The position numbers were made by a program, and so were the translations under genes. The notes under the pieces were generated by a model. The model did not search any database. It was given only the letters and a program-made list of their open reading frames with translations, and was not told where the DNA came from. Shown in pieces: positions 1-7,338 of a stretch of DNA of 64,000 nt. Position 1 is the first letter of the stretch, and the number at the start of each line of letters is the position of its first letter. Origin of the DNA: Halopolyspora algeriensis (GTDB lineage Bacteria; Actinomycetota; Actinomycetes; Mycobacteriales; Pseudonocardiaceae). The DNA lies in contig NZ_QPJC01000004.1 of NCBI RefSeq assembly GCF_003337235.1, positions 186,001 through 250,000 on the forward strand, in the 5' to 3' direction.

Positions 1-29
1 AGGGCATCGACGATGTACGCCTCGGCCAT
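1..29 (-). CDS. Acetyl-CoA acetyltransferase (thiolase), N-terminal fragment
   Basis: Only the first nine codons lie in the window; the gene runs off the left edge. ATG at 29 reads MAEAYIVDA, a very typical opening of thiolase-family acetyl-CoA acetyltransferases, which cleave or form beta-ketoacyl-CoA. A GAGGAG ribosome site sits six bases upstream. The neighbouring sulfotransferase, SDR and DUF1214 genes on the same strand fit a lipid or sterol degradation cluster. The identification rests on a few residues and could be any thiolase subfamily. Confidence 0.6.
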
Positions 30-121
30 GTTCACTCCTCGTCTCGCCACATCCCCGCAGGCGACTCTCGGCCCGGGGGCGCAAACCCGGCCACAACCCT
101 GCACGGGATCACACGATGAAG

Positions 122-135
122 CAAGCACCTGCTTG
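122..135. promoter_or_regulatory. Inverted repeat, possible TetR-type operator
   Basis: CAAGCA-CC-TGCTTG is a perfect 6+2+6 inverted repeat in the gap between the sulfotransferase stop and the thiolase start. Its size and position suit a repressor operator for the leftward thiolase gene. It resembles TetR-family sites, but the regulator is not in the window. Confidence 0.4.
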
Positions 136-209
136 GTAGAGCGGAGTTGCTCCCTCGGCTTCCCGGAGGGTCGAGCTTCGATGACCCGCCACCGACTCGC
201 CCTCTCGGC

Positions 210-1370
210 TCACCGCAGATAGGCCTGTCGGTAGCGGGCGAACCGCTCGTCGACCTCCTCGGCGGTCAACCCGAAATCGGAGAGCGCGTAACGATGGGCG
301 GGGCGGCGATCGCTCGCCTTGCCGTCCGCGTGCACCTTGGCCATCGCCGCACGTGCCCGCTCGGTGAAGGGCAGTCCGAAGTGGTCGTAAACGGCTTCCG
401 CGGTGCCGAGCGGGTCGGCCGTGAAGTCCTCGTACTGCACATCGACGAATCGGGCGGGATCGTAGCGGGCGCGGTCGGCCATGAACCGTTCGATGCCGCG
501 TGCCCACAGATCGAGCTGATCGCGGCCGATGACCTCGTCCCGGAACACGTGCGAGTGTCCCTCGGTGGCATGCCTGCTGAGGCTGCTGGAGGAAGCGATG
601 ACGGTGCGGGGATCGCGGTGTGTCTGGATGATCAGGGCGTCCGGGTAGACCGCCATGATGGCATCCAGAGCGAACAGGTGACTGGGATTCTTCAGCACCC
701 AACGACATCCGGCGTCGTTGAGCCCGATCAGTTGCAGATTCCGCCGGTGCCTGCGGTAGGCCTGCGTCCAGTCTCGGGCGGCCAGCCACTCCGAATAGTC
801 CGGGACGTGCGCGAGACTTTCGAAGGAGACCGACATCATCGACTGCCGCAGGAGCTGCCAGCACTCCTCCACCGTGTCGGCCGACATGTAGTGCACCCCC
901 ATGAACTCGGGGTTTTCCACGTGGTGGTGGCGGTAGCCCTCCTGCAGCCGCCGGAACACCGGGTTGTCCTCCCAGGTTTCCCGCGGCGGTCGGGGCTGCG
1001 GGACTTCCGTGAGCCACAGGTCCGGACCCTGGTGCTGCGGGTCCGCGCAGAGCAACCGGTGCAGCGCGGTGGTGCCGGTCCGGGGCAATCCGGTGACGAA
1101 AATCGGTCGCTCGATGGCGACATCGGTGTACTCGGGATACCGCTGCCAAGCTGCCTCGCTGAACTGGCGGGCCATCAGCGCACCACGTAGCTGCGCACGC
1201 GTCACCTTGTTGCCCCGGGGCGTCAGCCCGGCCTGGCGCGCGTAGGAGTCCAGCAGCACGCCGAGCCCTTCCCGGTGGTCATCGTCGCCGAAGTCGTCGA
1301 GCCCGGTGACCCTGGCCGCCGAGTCGTGCAGGTCCTCGACCGTGCCGACACTGGCACGTCCTGTTGACAT
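210..1370 (-). CDS. Sulfotransferase family protein (PAPS-dependent, Sulfotransfer_3 type)
   Basis: Predicted cytosolic sulfotransferase of 386 residues moving sulfate from PAPS to a hydroxyl acceptor. The 5'-phosphosulfate loop GLPRTGTT is at residues 94-101, LKNPSH at 226-231, and the 3'-phosphate-binding segment THRDP with a following SSSS at 250-263; all are typical of the family. The ATG at 1370 is chosen because GAGGAG lies about eight bases upstream and the open frame further upstream does not look coding. It follows the SDR gene with a 20-base gap, so the two are probably co-transcribed. Such sulfotransferases are common in actinobacterial lipid and sterol gene clusters; the substrate cannot be read from sequence. 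Confidence 0.88.
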   Translation of the reverse strand: MSTGRASVGTVEDLHDSAARVTGLDDFGDDDHREGLGVLLDSYARQAGLTPRGNKVTRAQLRGALMARQFSEAAWQRYPEYTDVAIERPIFVTGLPRTGTTALHRLLCADPQHQGPDLWLTEVPQPRPPRETWEDNPVFRRLQEGYRHHHVENPEFMGVHYMSADTVEECWQLLRQSMMSVSFESLAHVPDYSEWLAARDWTQAYRRHRRNLQLIGLNDAGCRWVLKNPSHLFALDAIMAVYPDALIIQTHRDPRTVIASSSSLSRHATEGHSHVFRDEVIGRDQLDLWARGIERFMADRARYDPARFVDVQYEDFTADPLGTAEAVYDHFGLPFTERARAAMAKVHADGKASDRRPAHRYALSDFGLTAEEVDERFARYRQAYLR

Positions 1371-1390
1371 GAGTTCGCTCCTCGAGCGGG

Positions 1391-2185
1391 TCAGTGGTGG
1401 TATTCCCCGCCGTTGACGTCCAGGCATTGGCCCGTGATCGCACGAGCCAAGGGGGAGGCGAGAAAGACCACGGCGTCGGCGATCTCGTCCGGCTCCGGCA
1501 GCTTGCGCAGGTCGAGGTTGGCCGCGGTCTCGTCGTAGACCTGCTGGGGGTCCACGCCGCGTTCGCCTGCGAGGTGGTCGAAATACCACTTGAGCGAGTC
1601 GGCCCAGATGTAGCCCGGGGCGACGGTGTTGACCCGCACGCCTTTCGGACCGAGCTCGGTGGACAGGTTCTGCGCGAGGGCGAGCAGGCTCGCCTTCGTC
1701 ATCCGGTAGGCCCCGAACAGCCGCTGCGAGTGGCGCAGCACCGAAGAGTTGATCATTACCACCGAGCCGCCGCTCTCGGCGAGCGCGGAGGTGAACAGCC
1801 TGGTCAGCCGCAGTGCGGCGAGGACGTTGGTCTCGAAGCCGGCTCGGATCCGTTCGAAGTCGGCTTCGGCGAGATCGGCCAGGGGCGGGATCACGAACGC
1901 GTTGTTGACCAGCGCGTCCACCCGCCCGAACGTCTCCAGCACGGTCTCGACGAGGTGCCCGGCCGCGTCGGCGTCGGTGATGTCGGCGGCCACCGGTAGT
2001 GCTCTGCGCCCGAGATCGGTGATCTCGTCGGCCACCTCATCGAGACGGGAGCCCGTTCGCGCGGCAAGCACGACATCGGCCCCGGAGCGGGCGCAGCGCA
2101 GGCCGATGGCCCTGCCGAGCCCGGGGCCGACTCCGGATACGAAGACGACTTTCCCGTCCAGCAACGTCGGTTCCGCGGGTGTCAT
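1391..2185 (-). CDS. SDR family NAD(P)-dependent oxidoreductase
   Basis: Classical-length short-chain dehydrogenase/reductase (264 residues). The dinucleotide loop is GVGPGLG at 18-24 in place of the usual TGxxxGIG, the NNA(G) motif appears as NNAF at 94-97, and the catalytic set is Ser147/148, Tyr160 and Lys164 (YRMTK). The C-terminus GQCLDVNGGEYHH is typical of the family. It probably oxidises or reduces a hydroxyl/keto group of a lipid or steroid-like substrate, judged by its place between sulfotransferase and DUF1214 genes. Its stop is five bases from the DUF1214 start region, suggesting one transcript. Confidence 0.9.
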   Translation of the reverse strand: MTPAEPTLLDGKVVFVSGVGPGLGRAIGLRCARSGADVVLAARTGSRLDEVADEITDLGRRALPVAADITDADAAGHLVETVLETFGRVDALVNNAFVIPPLADLAEADFERIRAGFETNVLAALRLTRLFTSALAESGGSVVMINSSVLRHSQRLFGAYRMTKASLLALAQNLSTELGPKGVRVNTVAPGYIWADSLKWYFDHLAGERGVDPQQVYDETAANLDLRKLPEPDEIADAVVFLASPLARAITGQCLDVNGGEYHH

Positions 2186-2189
2186 CGCC

Positions 2190-3380
2190 TCAACCCAGCA
2201 TCCGGTCGGCGACAGCGGCCTGCCGTGCGGCGATTCGATTCCGGCGTTCCTGCGGCGTCACGCGCGCCCGCTCGTAGTACGGCAACCGATGCGGCAGCTC
2301 GTCCATGTCGACGATCTCGACCTCGGGGCCGTCGGCGGGGGTGAGCGCACGGGCGAGCCGCTGCCAGCGAAGCTGCACATAGCCACGGCGATGACCGGTG
2401 CACTCCAGCCAGTTGGCCAGGCCGGGGTCGCGCTCGCCGATCACGAAGCGGATCCTGCCGTCCGGGTCGATACGCGCCTGGTCGGTGTTCAGGCTGGTCT
2501 GGTGGTTGATGAAATCCATCGAGACATACCACATGCTGCCGAGCTGGATGCCCTGGTAGGGAGCTTCCGAGGCAGGCACCGTGACCACCATCGCCTCTTG
2601 CTCGGCGAGGTCGTAGTGACCGACCGAGGAGAACTGCGTGCTGAGCCCGCCGGGCGTCGAGCGGGGCTCGGTCAGGGTGTTGACCGGCAGGTTCAGGTAG
2701 TACCACTCGGGAAAAGCGAGGAACGTCTTCAGCTGGGACAGCAGGATCTTCCCCGCGGCGCTGTAGCGCTTGGCCGGTAGGTCCCCGTCCGGTGCGGGCG
2801 GGGACGTGCCGATGCGGTCGGCGCGCTGGATCCGGATCGTGCCGGGCCGCTCGGTGTTCCAGTCACTGTAGACCTCGCGCACCAGCAGCATCGCCGCACC
2901 GGAGCCGAGAGTGAAGTGGTCCGGGCCGGCCGCTGCCGTGCCCGCCTCCCCGGATGCGGCACTCGGCTGGAACCGCAGTTCGAAGGTGCCGTCCGCACCG
3001 ATCGTGATGTCCCGGTCGTCGAAGGCGCTCAAGCTGCCCGGCACGTCCGCCGGTGAGTAGTCTCCGTCGAGGACCTGAAAGCTCAGGTCCGCGGTGCTGC
3101 CGCGGGTTCCGGTGACGAGGTACTCCGCATCCGGCCGGATGCGGGCACTGAAATACAGCGTGTCGGGGTTGTCGAGGCCCACCTTGGTGGCGGGCGTGGC
3201 CGAGCGGATGAAGCGGGGAAAGTCGCGCTCGTAGGCCCACGCCGACTGCAGTGCCGCGCGGATGCTCCCGGCGAGGTAGTCGTAGCCCTCGAGCAGGTCC
3301 TGTTCCGACTCCACGTGCGGAGCTTCCGCGATGATCTTCTCGGCTTGGACGATCGCATCCGCGAACGACTGCGTGAGCAC
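2190..3380 (-). CDS. DUF1214 domain-containing protein
   Basis: About 396 residues. The middle (GLDNPDTLYFSARI, then a TRGSTADLSFQVL stretch) and the later LLVREVYSDW match my recollection of DUF1214 proteins, whose biochemical role is unknown and which recur in actinobacterial steroid and lipid catabolic clusters. GTG at 3380 is chosen because AAGGAG sits six bases upstream; the frame is open further upstream but passes through the operator-like palindrome. No signal peptide or membrane segment is evident. It heads the leftward set DUF1214-SDR-sulfotransferase-thiolase, likely controlled from the KstR-like box about 70 bases upstream. Confidence 0.85.
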   Translation of the reverse strand: MLTQSFADAIVQAEKIIAEAPHVESEQDLLEGYDYLAGSIRAALQSAWAYERDFPRFIRSATPATKVGLDNPDTLYFSARIRPDAEYLVTGTRGSTADLSFQVLDGDYSPADVPGSLSAFDDRDITIGADGTFELRFQPSAASGEAGTAAAGPDHFTLGSGAAMLLVREVYSDWNTERPGTIRIQRADRIGTSPPAPDGDLPAKRYSAAGKILLSQLKTFLAFPEWYYLNLPVNTLTEPRSTPGGLSTQFSSVGHYDLAEQEAMVVTVPASEAPYQGIQLGSMWYVSMDFINHQTSLNTDQARIDPDGRIRFVIGERDPGLANWLECTGHRRGYVQLRWQRLARALTPADGPEVEIVDMDELPHRLPYYERARVTPQERRNRIAARQAAVADRMLG

Positions 3381-3451
3381 AGGCGGCTCCTTCGCTGACC
3401 GGTCCCGGCGGGCGAAGGCCACCGGAGAGCGGATTTCTCCCGACGAGAGAC

Positions 3452-3465
3452 TAGAACCAGTTCTA
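3452..3465. promoter_or_regulatory. KstR-box-like operator 1
   Basis: TAGAACCAGTTCTA fits TnnAACnnGTTnnA, the palindrome recognised by the actinobacterial lipid/cholesterol repressor KstR. The symmetry extends outward to ACTAGAAC-CA-GTTCTAGT (3450-3467). It lies just upstream of the DUF1214 gene and downstream of the SnoaL-like gene, so it probably controls the leftward operon. Confidence 0.6.
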
Positions 3466-3504
3466 GTAAAGGTCAACGGTGCCCGCCGGGGGCGGGCGCG
3501 CGAC

Positions 3505-3987
3505 TCACCCCGCGACGGCGTCGGCCCACCGGTTCGCGGTGAGCCGGAAGCTGGGCACGTCGTCCAGCGACAGCGTGGCCTCGTAGAGGCGCACGTAGCC
3601 GGTGTGCTCGATGCGCCACGCACCGTCCGCCTCGCGCCGGTAGCGATCCTCGTAGTAGGCCGAGCCCCGGATCATCAGCCGGTGCCGGTGCACGATCACC
3701 GTGTCGTCGAAGCACCACGTGCCCGCGGCCGTGTCCCCGTCGATGTCGATTTCCGGCTGGCTGCACGAGTGCACGGTGATGATGTCCGGGCCGAGGTTCT
3801 GCCGCATGAATTCCACGATCGCGTCGCGTCCCGCGAGCCTGAGCGGCTCGCCGCGGACGGGGGTGCCGTAGTCGGCGGTGGCCTCCTCGGTGAGCGTGCC
3901 GGCGAGTTCGTCCCAGCGTTTCAGGTCGATGCTGCGCAAGTAGCGGTACTTCACCCGGCGGATCTCCTCGAGCGCGTGCAGATCCAT
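3505..3987 (-). CDS. SnoaL-like / NTF2-fold protein
   Basis: A 160-residue protein of the nuclear-transport-factor-2 / SnoaL-like superfamily (dehydratase, isomerase and binding proteins). The opening MDLHALEEIRRVKYRYLR, then GRDAIVEFM and a closing WRIEHTGYVRLYE block are typical of the SnoaL_4-type group. ATG at 3987 is preferred for its family-typical opening and a GAGG upstream; ATG at 4005 and GTG at 4011 are in-frame alternatives. It is separated from the DUF1214 gene by one KstR-like box and has another upstream, so it is probably a member of the same lipid/sterol regulon. The substrate is unknown. Confidence 0.85.
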   Translation of the reverse strand: MDLHALEEIRRVKYRYLRSIDLKRWDELAGTLTEEATADYGTPVRGEPLRLAGRDAIVEFMRQNLGPDIITVHSCSQPEIDIDGDTAAGTWCFDDTVIVHRHRLMIRGSAYYEDRYRREADGAWRIEHTGYVRLYEATLSLDDVPSFRLTANRWADAVAG

Positions 3988-4050
3988 GTCTCGCCTCGCT
4001 TCCATCGGCACCTGCTCTGGGTAGCTTCCAACGTCGCTTGACCTTTTTCA

Positions 4051-4062
4051 AGAACTTGTTCT
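4051..4062. promoter_or_regulatory. KstR-box-like operator 2
   Basis: AGAACTTGTTCT, followed by A, is a perfect 12-base palindrome carrying AACnnGTTnnA. The leading T of the TnnAACnnGTTnnA consensus is replaced by A at 4050. It lies in the divergent gap between the SnoaL-like gene (leftward) and the CysQ-like gene (rightward) and could serve both. Confidence 0.5.
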
Positions 4063-4063
4063 A

Positions 4064-4259
4064 CTTTTTCCACCACCGGCAGGTTCGATGATGGCCGCGA
4101 CATACGAGCTGTCCCACCTGCAGACCACGGTGCTGCTCCGGGGCACCACCGAGCACGGATCCGGTGCGGTGTTCGACAGGCAGGCATCCCACGTCACCGG
4201 GCACGACGCGGCGGTGACCCGGCGGCGCAGGCCGCCGTCGTCTTCGACATGCTGGAGCG
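4064..4259 (+). other. Divergent gap with a possible broken small ORF
   Basis: No intact gene is evident. From ATG 4088 a coding-like stretch begins MMAATYELSHLQTTVLL. After about 40 codons a different frame becomes coding-like, reading AAQAAVVFDMLER, and stops at TGA 4261-4263, overlapping the ATG of the next gene in the ATGA manner of coupled genes. This looks like a short gene with a one-base frameshift, or it is chance. Confidence 0.25.
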
Positions 4260-5060
4260 ATGAGCATCGTCGAGGAAGGGCCGCAGCGGGACTCCGAGGA
4301 CGTCACCGATGCGCGGCTCGCCGAGCAGCTGGCCCGGCAGGCCGGTGAGCTCCTGGTGGAACTTCGTGGCAGGCAAGCGGATGCCGACCCCGGCGAACTG
4401 CGCGAGCAGGGCGACCGCGAGTCCGACGAGTTCCTGCTGCGCCGTCTCGCAGCACAGCGGCCGCACGACGCGGTGCTGTCCGAGGAGTCCACCGACGACT
4501 CCGGACGTCTGGGCAGCAGTCGGGTGTGGATCATCGACCCGCTCGACGGAACCCGGGAGTTCGGTGCTCCCGGAAGAACCGACTGGGCCGTCCACGTCGC
4601 GCTGTGGGAAGCAGGCCGCGGAATCACCGCCGCCGCCGTGGCCCAGCCCGCACGCGGTGTCGTCCACACCGGTGAGAACGCGATCCGGCCTGCCGCGAAT
4701 GCGCGGTCACGGCAGCATCCCCGGATCGTGGTCAGCGATACCCGGCCACCGCCCTTCGCCGACGAGCTGGCCGCTGCTGTCGGTGCCGAGCTCGTCCCCC
4801 TCGGTTCGGCCGGCGCCAAGGCCATGGCCGTGTTGAGCGGTGAGGCCGATGCCTACGTCCACTCCGGTGGCCAGTGGGAGTGGGATTCCGCCGCACCGGC
4901 CGGGGTCGTACTCGCCGCGGGACTGCACGCCGGCCGCATCGACGGCACGCCGCTGCGGTACAACCAGCCCCACCCCTACCTTCCGGGCCTGCTGATCTGC
5001 CTGCCCGAGCTCGCCGATCCCCTGCTCGAGGCCATCGCCGCGAGCACCCGGACGGGCTGA
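4260..5060 (+). CDS. Inositol monophosphatase-family phosphatase, CysQ-like
   Basis: A 266-residue member of the Mg-dependent, Li-sensitive phosphatase superfamily, most like CysQ 3'(2'),5'-bisphosphate nucleotidase, which removes the PAP left by PAPS-dependent sulfation. Metal-site motifs are visible: SEES at 74-77, DPLDGT at 93-98 and WEWDSAAPAG with Asp209. Proximity to a PAPS-dependent sulfotransferase makes PAP recycling an attractive inferred role. The ATG at 4260 has GGAG only two bases upstream and overlaps a TGA stop, suggesting translational coupling to whatever precedes it. Inositol phosphatase activity is the main alternative. Confidence 0.85.
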   Translation: MSIVEEGPQRDSEDVTDARLAEQLARQAGELLVELRGRQADADPGELREQGDRESDEFLLRRLAAQRPHDAVLSEESTDDSGRLGSSRVWIIDPLDGTREFGAPGRTDWAVHVALWEAGRGITAAAVAQPARGVVHTGENAIRPAANARSRQHPRIVVSDTRPPPFADELAAAVGAELVPLGSAGAKAMAVLSGEADAYVHSGGQWEWDSAAPAGVVLAAGLHAGRIDGTPLRYNQPHPYLPGLLICLPELADPLLEAIAASTRTG

Positions 5061-5100
5061 GAGGCCGAGGCAGGGACCAGAGGGCCGCCCTCCTGCCGGG

Positions 5101-5892
5101 CTACACCGACCAGACGGCGGGCCAGTCCTTGGCGCGCAGCATCGCGTCGGTGCCGCCGTCGGCATACACCACCGACCCGTGCAGCAGGCCGGCGTCGTCG
5201 CCGAGCAGGAACTCCGCCAGCGCGGCGATTTCCGTTGCCGCGCCTGGGTTTCCCCGTGGGGTCGGGAACGCGTCGACGAACTCACCGAGCTGCGGGTCGG
5301 CACGCACCTCGGCGGTCATCGCGGTGTCGATGAATCCCGGGGCGATCGCGTTCAGCCGGATCCCGCTCCCGGCCCACTCGGGGGTGGGGGCGCAGGTGCG
5401 CACATACCAGGCGATGGCGGCCTTCGTCGCCGGATAGGTCGCCACCCCGCCGTGTTCCTCGGCCAGCGCGCGCGCCCGCGGTTCGTCACCGGCGAGGCAG
5501 GCCTCGGCCACCTCCGTCGGCCAGTTCGGCTGACACGTCGTGGAATTCGAGCTCAGGCACACCACCGCGGGCTGCGCTGCGGCGGCGAGCGTTCCGTGCA
5601 ATCCCTCGAGCAGCGCCACGGTGCCGAAGTAGTTCACCGACACCAGGTCGGAACCCGGCCGGGTCGAGGTGCCCGCGAGCCCGGCACAGGTCACGAGCCC
5701 GTCGAGGCGGCCTTCGCAGAGCTCGCCGATGCGCTCGATCGCGTTCGTACGGCCCTCGGCGGTACCGAGGTCGCACTGCACCTCGGAGTCTTTCAGGTCG
5801 ATCCCGATGACTCGATGCCCCCGGTCGGCGAGCCGCCGCACCGTGGCGGCCCCGATACCGGACGCCGAACCTGTGACCGCGATCGTCGTCAT
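5101..5892 (-). CDS. SDR oxidoreductase, 3-alpha-hydroxysteroid dehydrogenase/carbonyl reductase-like
   Basis: A 263-residue short-chain dehydrogenase. The cofactor loop GSASGIG is at 8-14, the catalytic Ser at about 114 (LSSNST), and YPATK gives Tyr153 and Lys157. The unusually long stretch between Ser and Tyr, and the following AAIAWYVR, resemble the 3-alpha-hydroxysteroid dehydrogenase/carbonyl reductase group. ATG at 5892 has GGGGAG about five bases upstream. It converges with the CysQ-like gene and has a perfect KstR-like box about 86 bases upstream. An oxidation step on a sterol-like alcohol is inferred, not shown. Confidence 0.88.
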   Translation of the reverse strand: MTTIAVTGSASGIGAATVRRLADRGHRVIGIDLKDSEVQCDLGTAEGRTNAIERIGELCEGRLDGLVTCAGLAGTSTRPGSDLVSVNYFGTVALLEGLHGTLAAAAQPAVVCLSSNSTTCQPNWPTEVAEACLAGDEPRARALAEEHGGVATYPATKAAIAWYVRTCAPTPEWAGSGIRLNAIAPGFIDTAMTAEVRADPQLGEFVDAFPTPRGNPGAATEIAALAEFLLGDDAGLLHGSVVYADGGTDAMLRAKDWPAVWSV

Positions 5893-5977
5893 CGCTCTCC
5901 CCGGATATGCAGCAGACGTCGGGAAGCGCCGGTGGTCGTAGAAGTAGCGAACTCCGGCGCACACCACGGAAATTTAC

Positions 5978-5991
5978 TGGAACACGTTCTA
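5978..5991. promoter_or_regulatory. KstR-box-like operator 3
   Basis: TGGAACACGTTCTA fits TnnAACnnGTTnnA at every fixed position. It lies upstream of the leftward SDR gene at 5101-5892. With the boxes at 3452 and 4051 it makes three such sites in 2.6 kb. Confidence 0.6.
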
Positions 5992-6025
5992 CATATCCAG
6001 CCCCGCCTGCTGCATCGGCACGGAT

Positions 6026-6238
6026 TCATTGCCGCGTCCCCGAATCGGGCTCTCTGCCCTGCTCGGCGAGCAGGGCGGCCCAACAGGCGCCGCAGGTGGG
6101 GATCCATATCCAGTCCATCTCCGAGGGCGCCGCCAGCGGCACGGTCACACCGCAGACCGTCTCGGCCTGCGAACACCCCGACCACCGCCGGGCACCCCGA
6201 AAGGCGTACCGCCTGCCGTCCGGGTGCGGTACCGGCAT
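6026..6238 (-). CDS. Small zinc-finger-like protein, possibly interrupted by an upstream stop
   Basis: A 70-residue protein with a Cys/His pattern (HP near the start, CSQAETVCG, then WIPTCGACW) like the small zinc-finger proteins common in Pseudonocardiaceae; no function is known. From ATG 6238 there is no good ribosome site. A strong GGAGG followed by ATG lies at 6274 in the same frame, but codon 8 from there is TAG (6251-6253), after which RHYWMPV continues in a family-like way. The real gene may start at 6274 and be broken, or translation may reinitiate at 6238. Confidence 0.5.
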   Translation of the reverse strand: MPVPHPDGRRYAFRGARRWSGCSQAETVCGVTVPLAAPSEMDWIWIPTCGACWAALLAEQGREPDSGTRQ

Positions 6239-6371
6239 CCAGTAGTGCCGCTACTCCTCCGACTTGATCTCCATTGGACCTCCAACTGTGCCAAACGTGC
6301 TATCTGTGCTCTCTGTTCTAAAAGTATCAACGGACGCGCAATAAGGCTACGAAGCTCATACGTTCGGCGTC

Positions 6372-6551
6372 GTGCCGCATCTGTTGACATCCAGTGAGGT
6401 GGCCCGAGAGTTGGGCGTGAGTCGCACGACCGTTGCGCGCTGGGTGCGTGATGGCTGGGTGGTACCTGCCGTTGTCACTGCTGGAGGGCAGGCGCGGTTC
6501 GATCTGGCCGAGGTGAAGACCCAACTGCGGGAACGACGCAACGAGGACTGA
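6372..6551 (+). CDS. MerR/excisionase-type helix-turn-helix protein
   Basis: A 59-residue protein from GTG 6372. It contains LLTSSEVARELGVSRTTVAR, a winged-helix HTH of the MerR/AlpA/excisionase kind, and continues through a GGQARFDLAEV wing. Such proteins bind DNA as small regulators or as phage/plasmid excisionases. The local base composition is lower in GC than the flanks and codons such as TTG, GTT and AGT are frequent, which hints at acquisition. No integrase or att site is adjacent. The start is uncertain because no clear ribosome site is present. Confidence 0.6.
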   Translation: MPHLLTSSEVARELGVSRTTVARWVRDGWVVPAVVTAGGQARFDLAEVKTQLRERRNED

Positions 6552-6640
6552 GCACCCGCTCCCGCTGTATCGGCCGGCGGGTGAGCGGCTCAGCCGCTTC
6601 CGTCACGCAGGCACCCGGCCGCAACGCAAGCCGGTCCCGC

Positions 6641-7180
6641 CTATGCACCAAATGACTGTTGCCCCGCGTCGTACACCAACAATCCGTCGTCGCGAACCCG
6701 GACACCGTCGATGGCCCGGTGTTCGGACAGCCGCCCGTCGTGCATCAGGTGGGCGACCTCGATGCCGTGCACCAACCGGACATAGTCGGCGATCAGGCGG
6801 CGGTGGCACCGCCACCACACGCTCTCGCTGCACATCACCGCACTCGGGTGCTCACCCACCTCGGCCAGCAGCTCCCGCACGGCTTCCCGGAACTCCCCGG
6901 TGCGCATGTGCCCGGCATAGCCGCGAAACGCGCGATGCTTCCAGGCCCGGTCCGGTGAGTCCTCGGCCGGTTTCCGGAAACCGCCGAGCCGCTCGTCCCA
7001 GCGATACCCGAATCCCCGTGCGGGCAGCGATCGTTCCAACTCGCTGCGGGCAAACCAGGGGTGCCTGCGGCTGCCGGGCGCGCTGCGCACATCGACCACG
7101 GTCACCACTCCGGCGTGGCCGAGCAGTTCGGTGAGTCCCTCCAGTGAGGCGGTGCCGTGCCCAACCGTCACCACTCGCAT
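6641..7180 (-). CDS. DUF488 family protein
   Basis: About 179 residues. The opening MRVVTVGHGTASLEGLTELL, the block VVDVRSAPGSRRHPWFA and the later CSESVWWRCHRRLIADYV are characteristic of DUF488 proteins, a widespread family of unknown biochemical function with conserved Cys and Arg/His residues. ATG at 7180 is chosen for the standard opening; a GGAG lies about eleven bases upstream. It is divergent from the metallo-beta-lactamase gene across about 160 bases. No membrane segment or signal peptide is present. Confidence 0.85.
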   Translation of the reverse strand: MRVVTVGHGTASLEGLTELLGHAGVVTVVDVRSAPGSRRHPWFARSELERSLPARGFGYRWDERLGGFRKPAEDSPDRAWKHRAFRGYAGHMRTGEFREAVRELLAEVGEHPSAVMCSESVWWRCHRRLIADYVRLVHGIEVAHLMHDGRLSEHRAIDGVRVRDDGLLVYDAGQQSFGA

Positions 7181-7338
7181 GCCGACTCGTCTCCGCTTCG
7201 CCGACCGGTGCCGTACCACCGGCGCTCTTCCGCCCTGCAGACCCTTCCGCCGATCGTCCTCCATCCGGATGGTGTCCCGGCACAGAACAGCCGGGTATCC
7301 CGGCGGCATCCCTTCACGAACCACGCAGAGGAGTCGCC

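Noticed and set aside
109-1190. Overlapping frames on both strands across the sulfotransferase gene
   Set aside because: They lack ribosome sites and conserved motifs; only the sulfotransferase frame shows PAPS-binding motifs.
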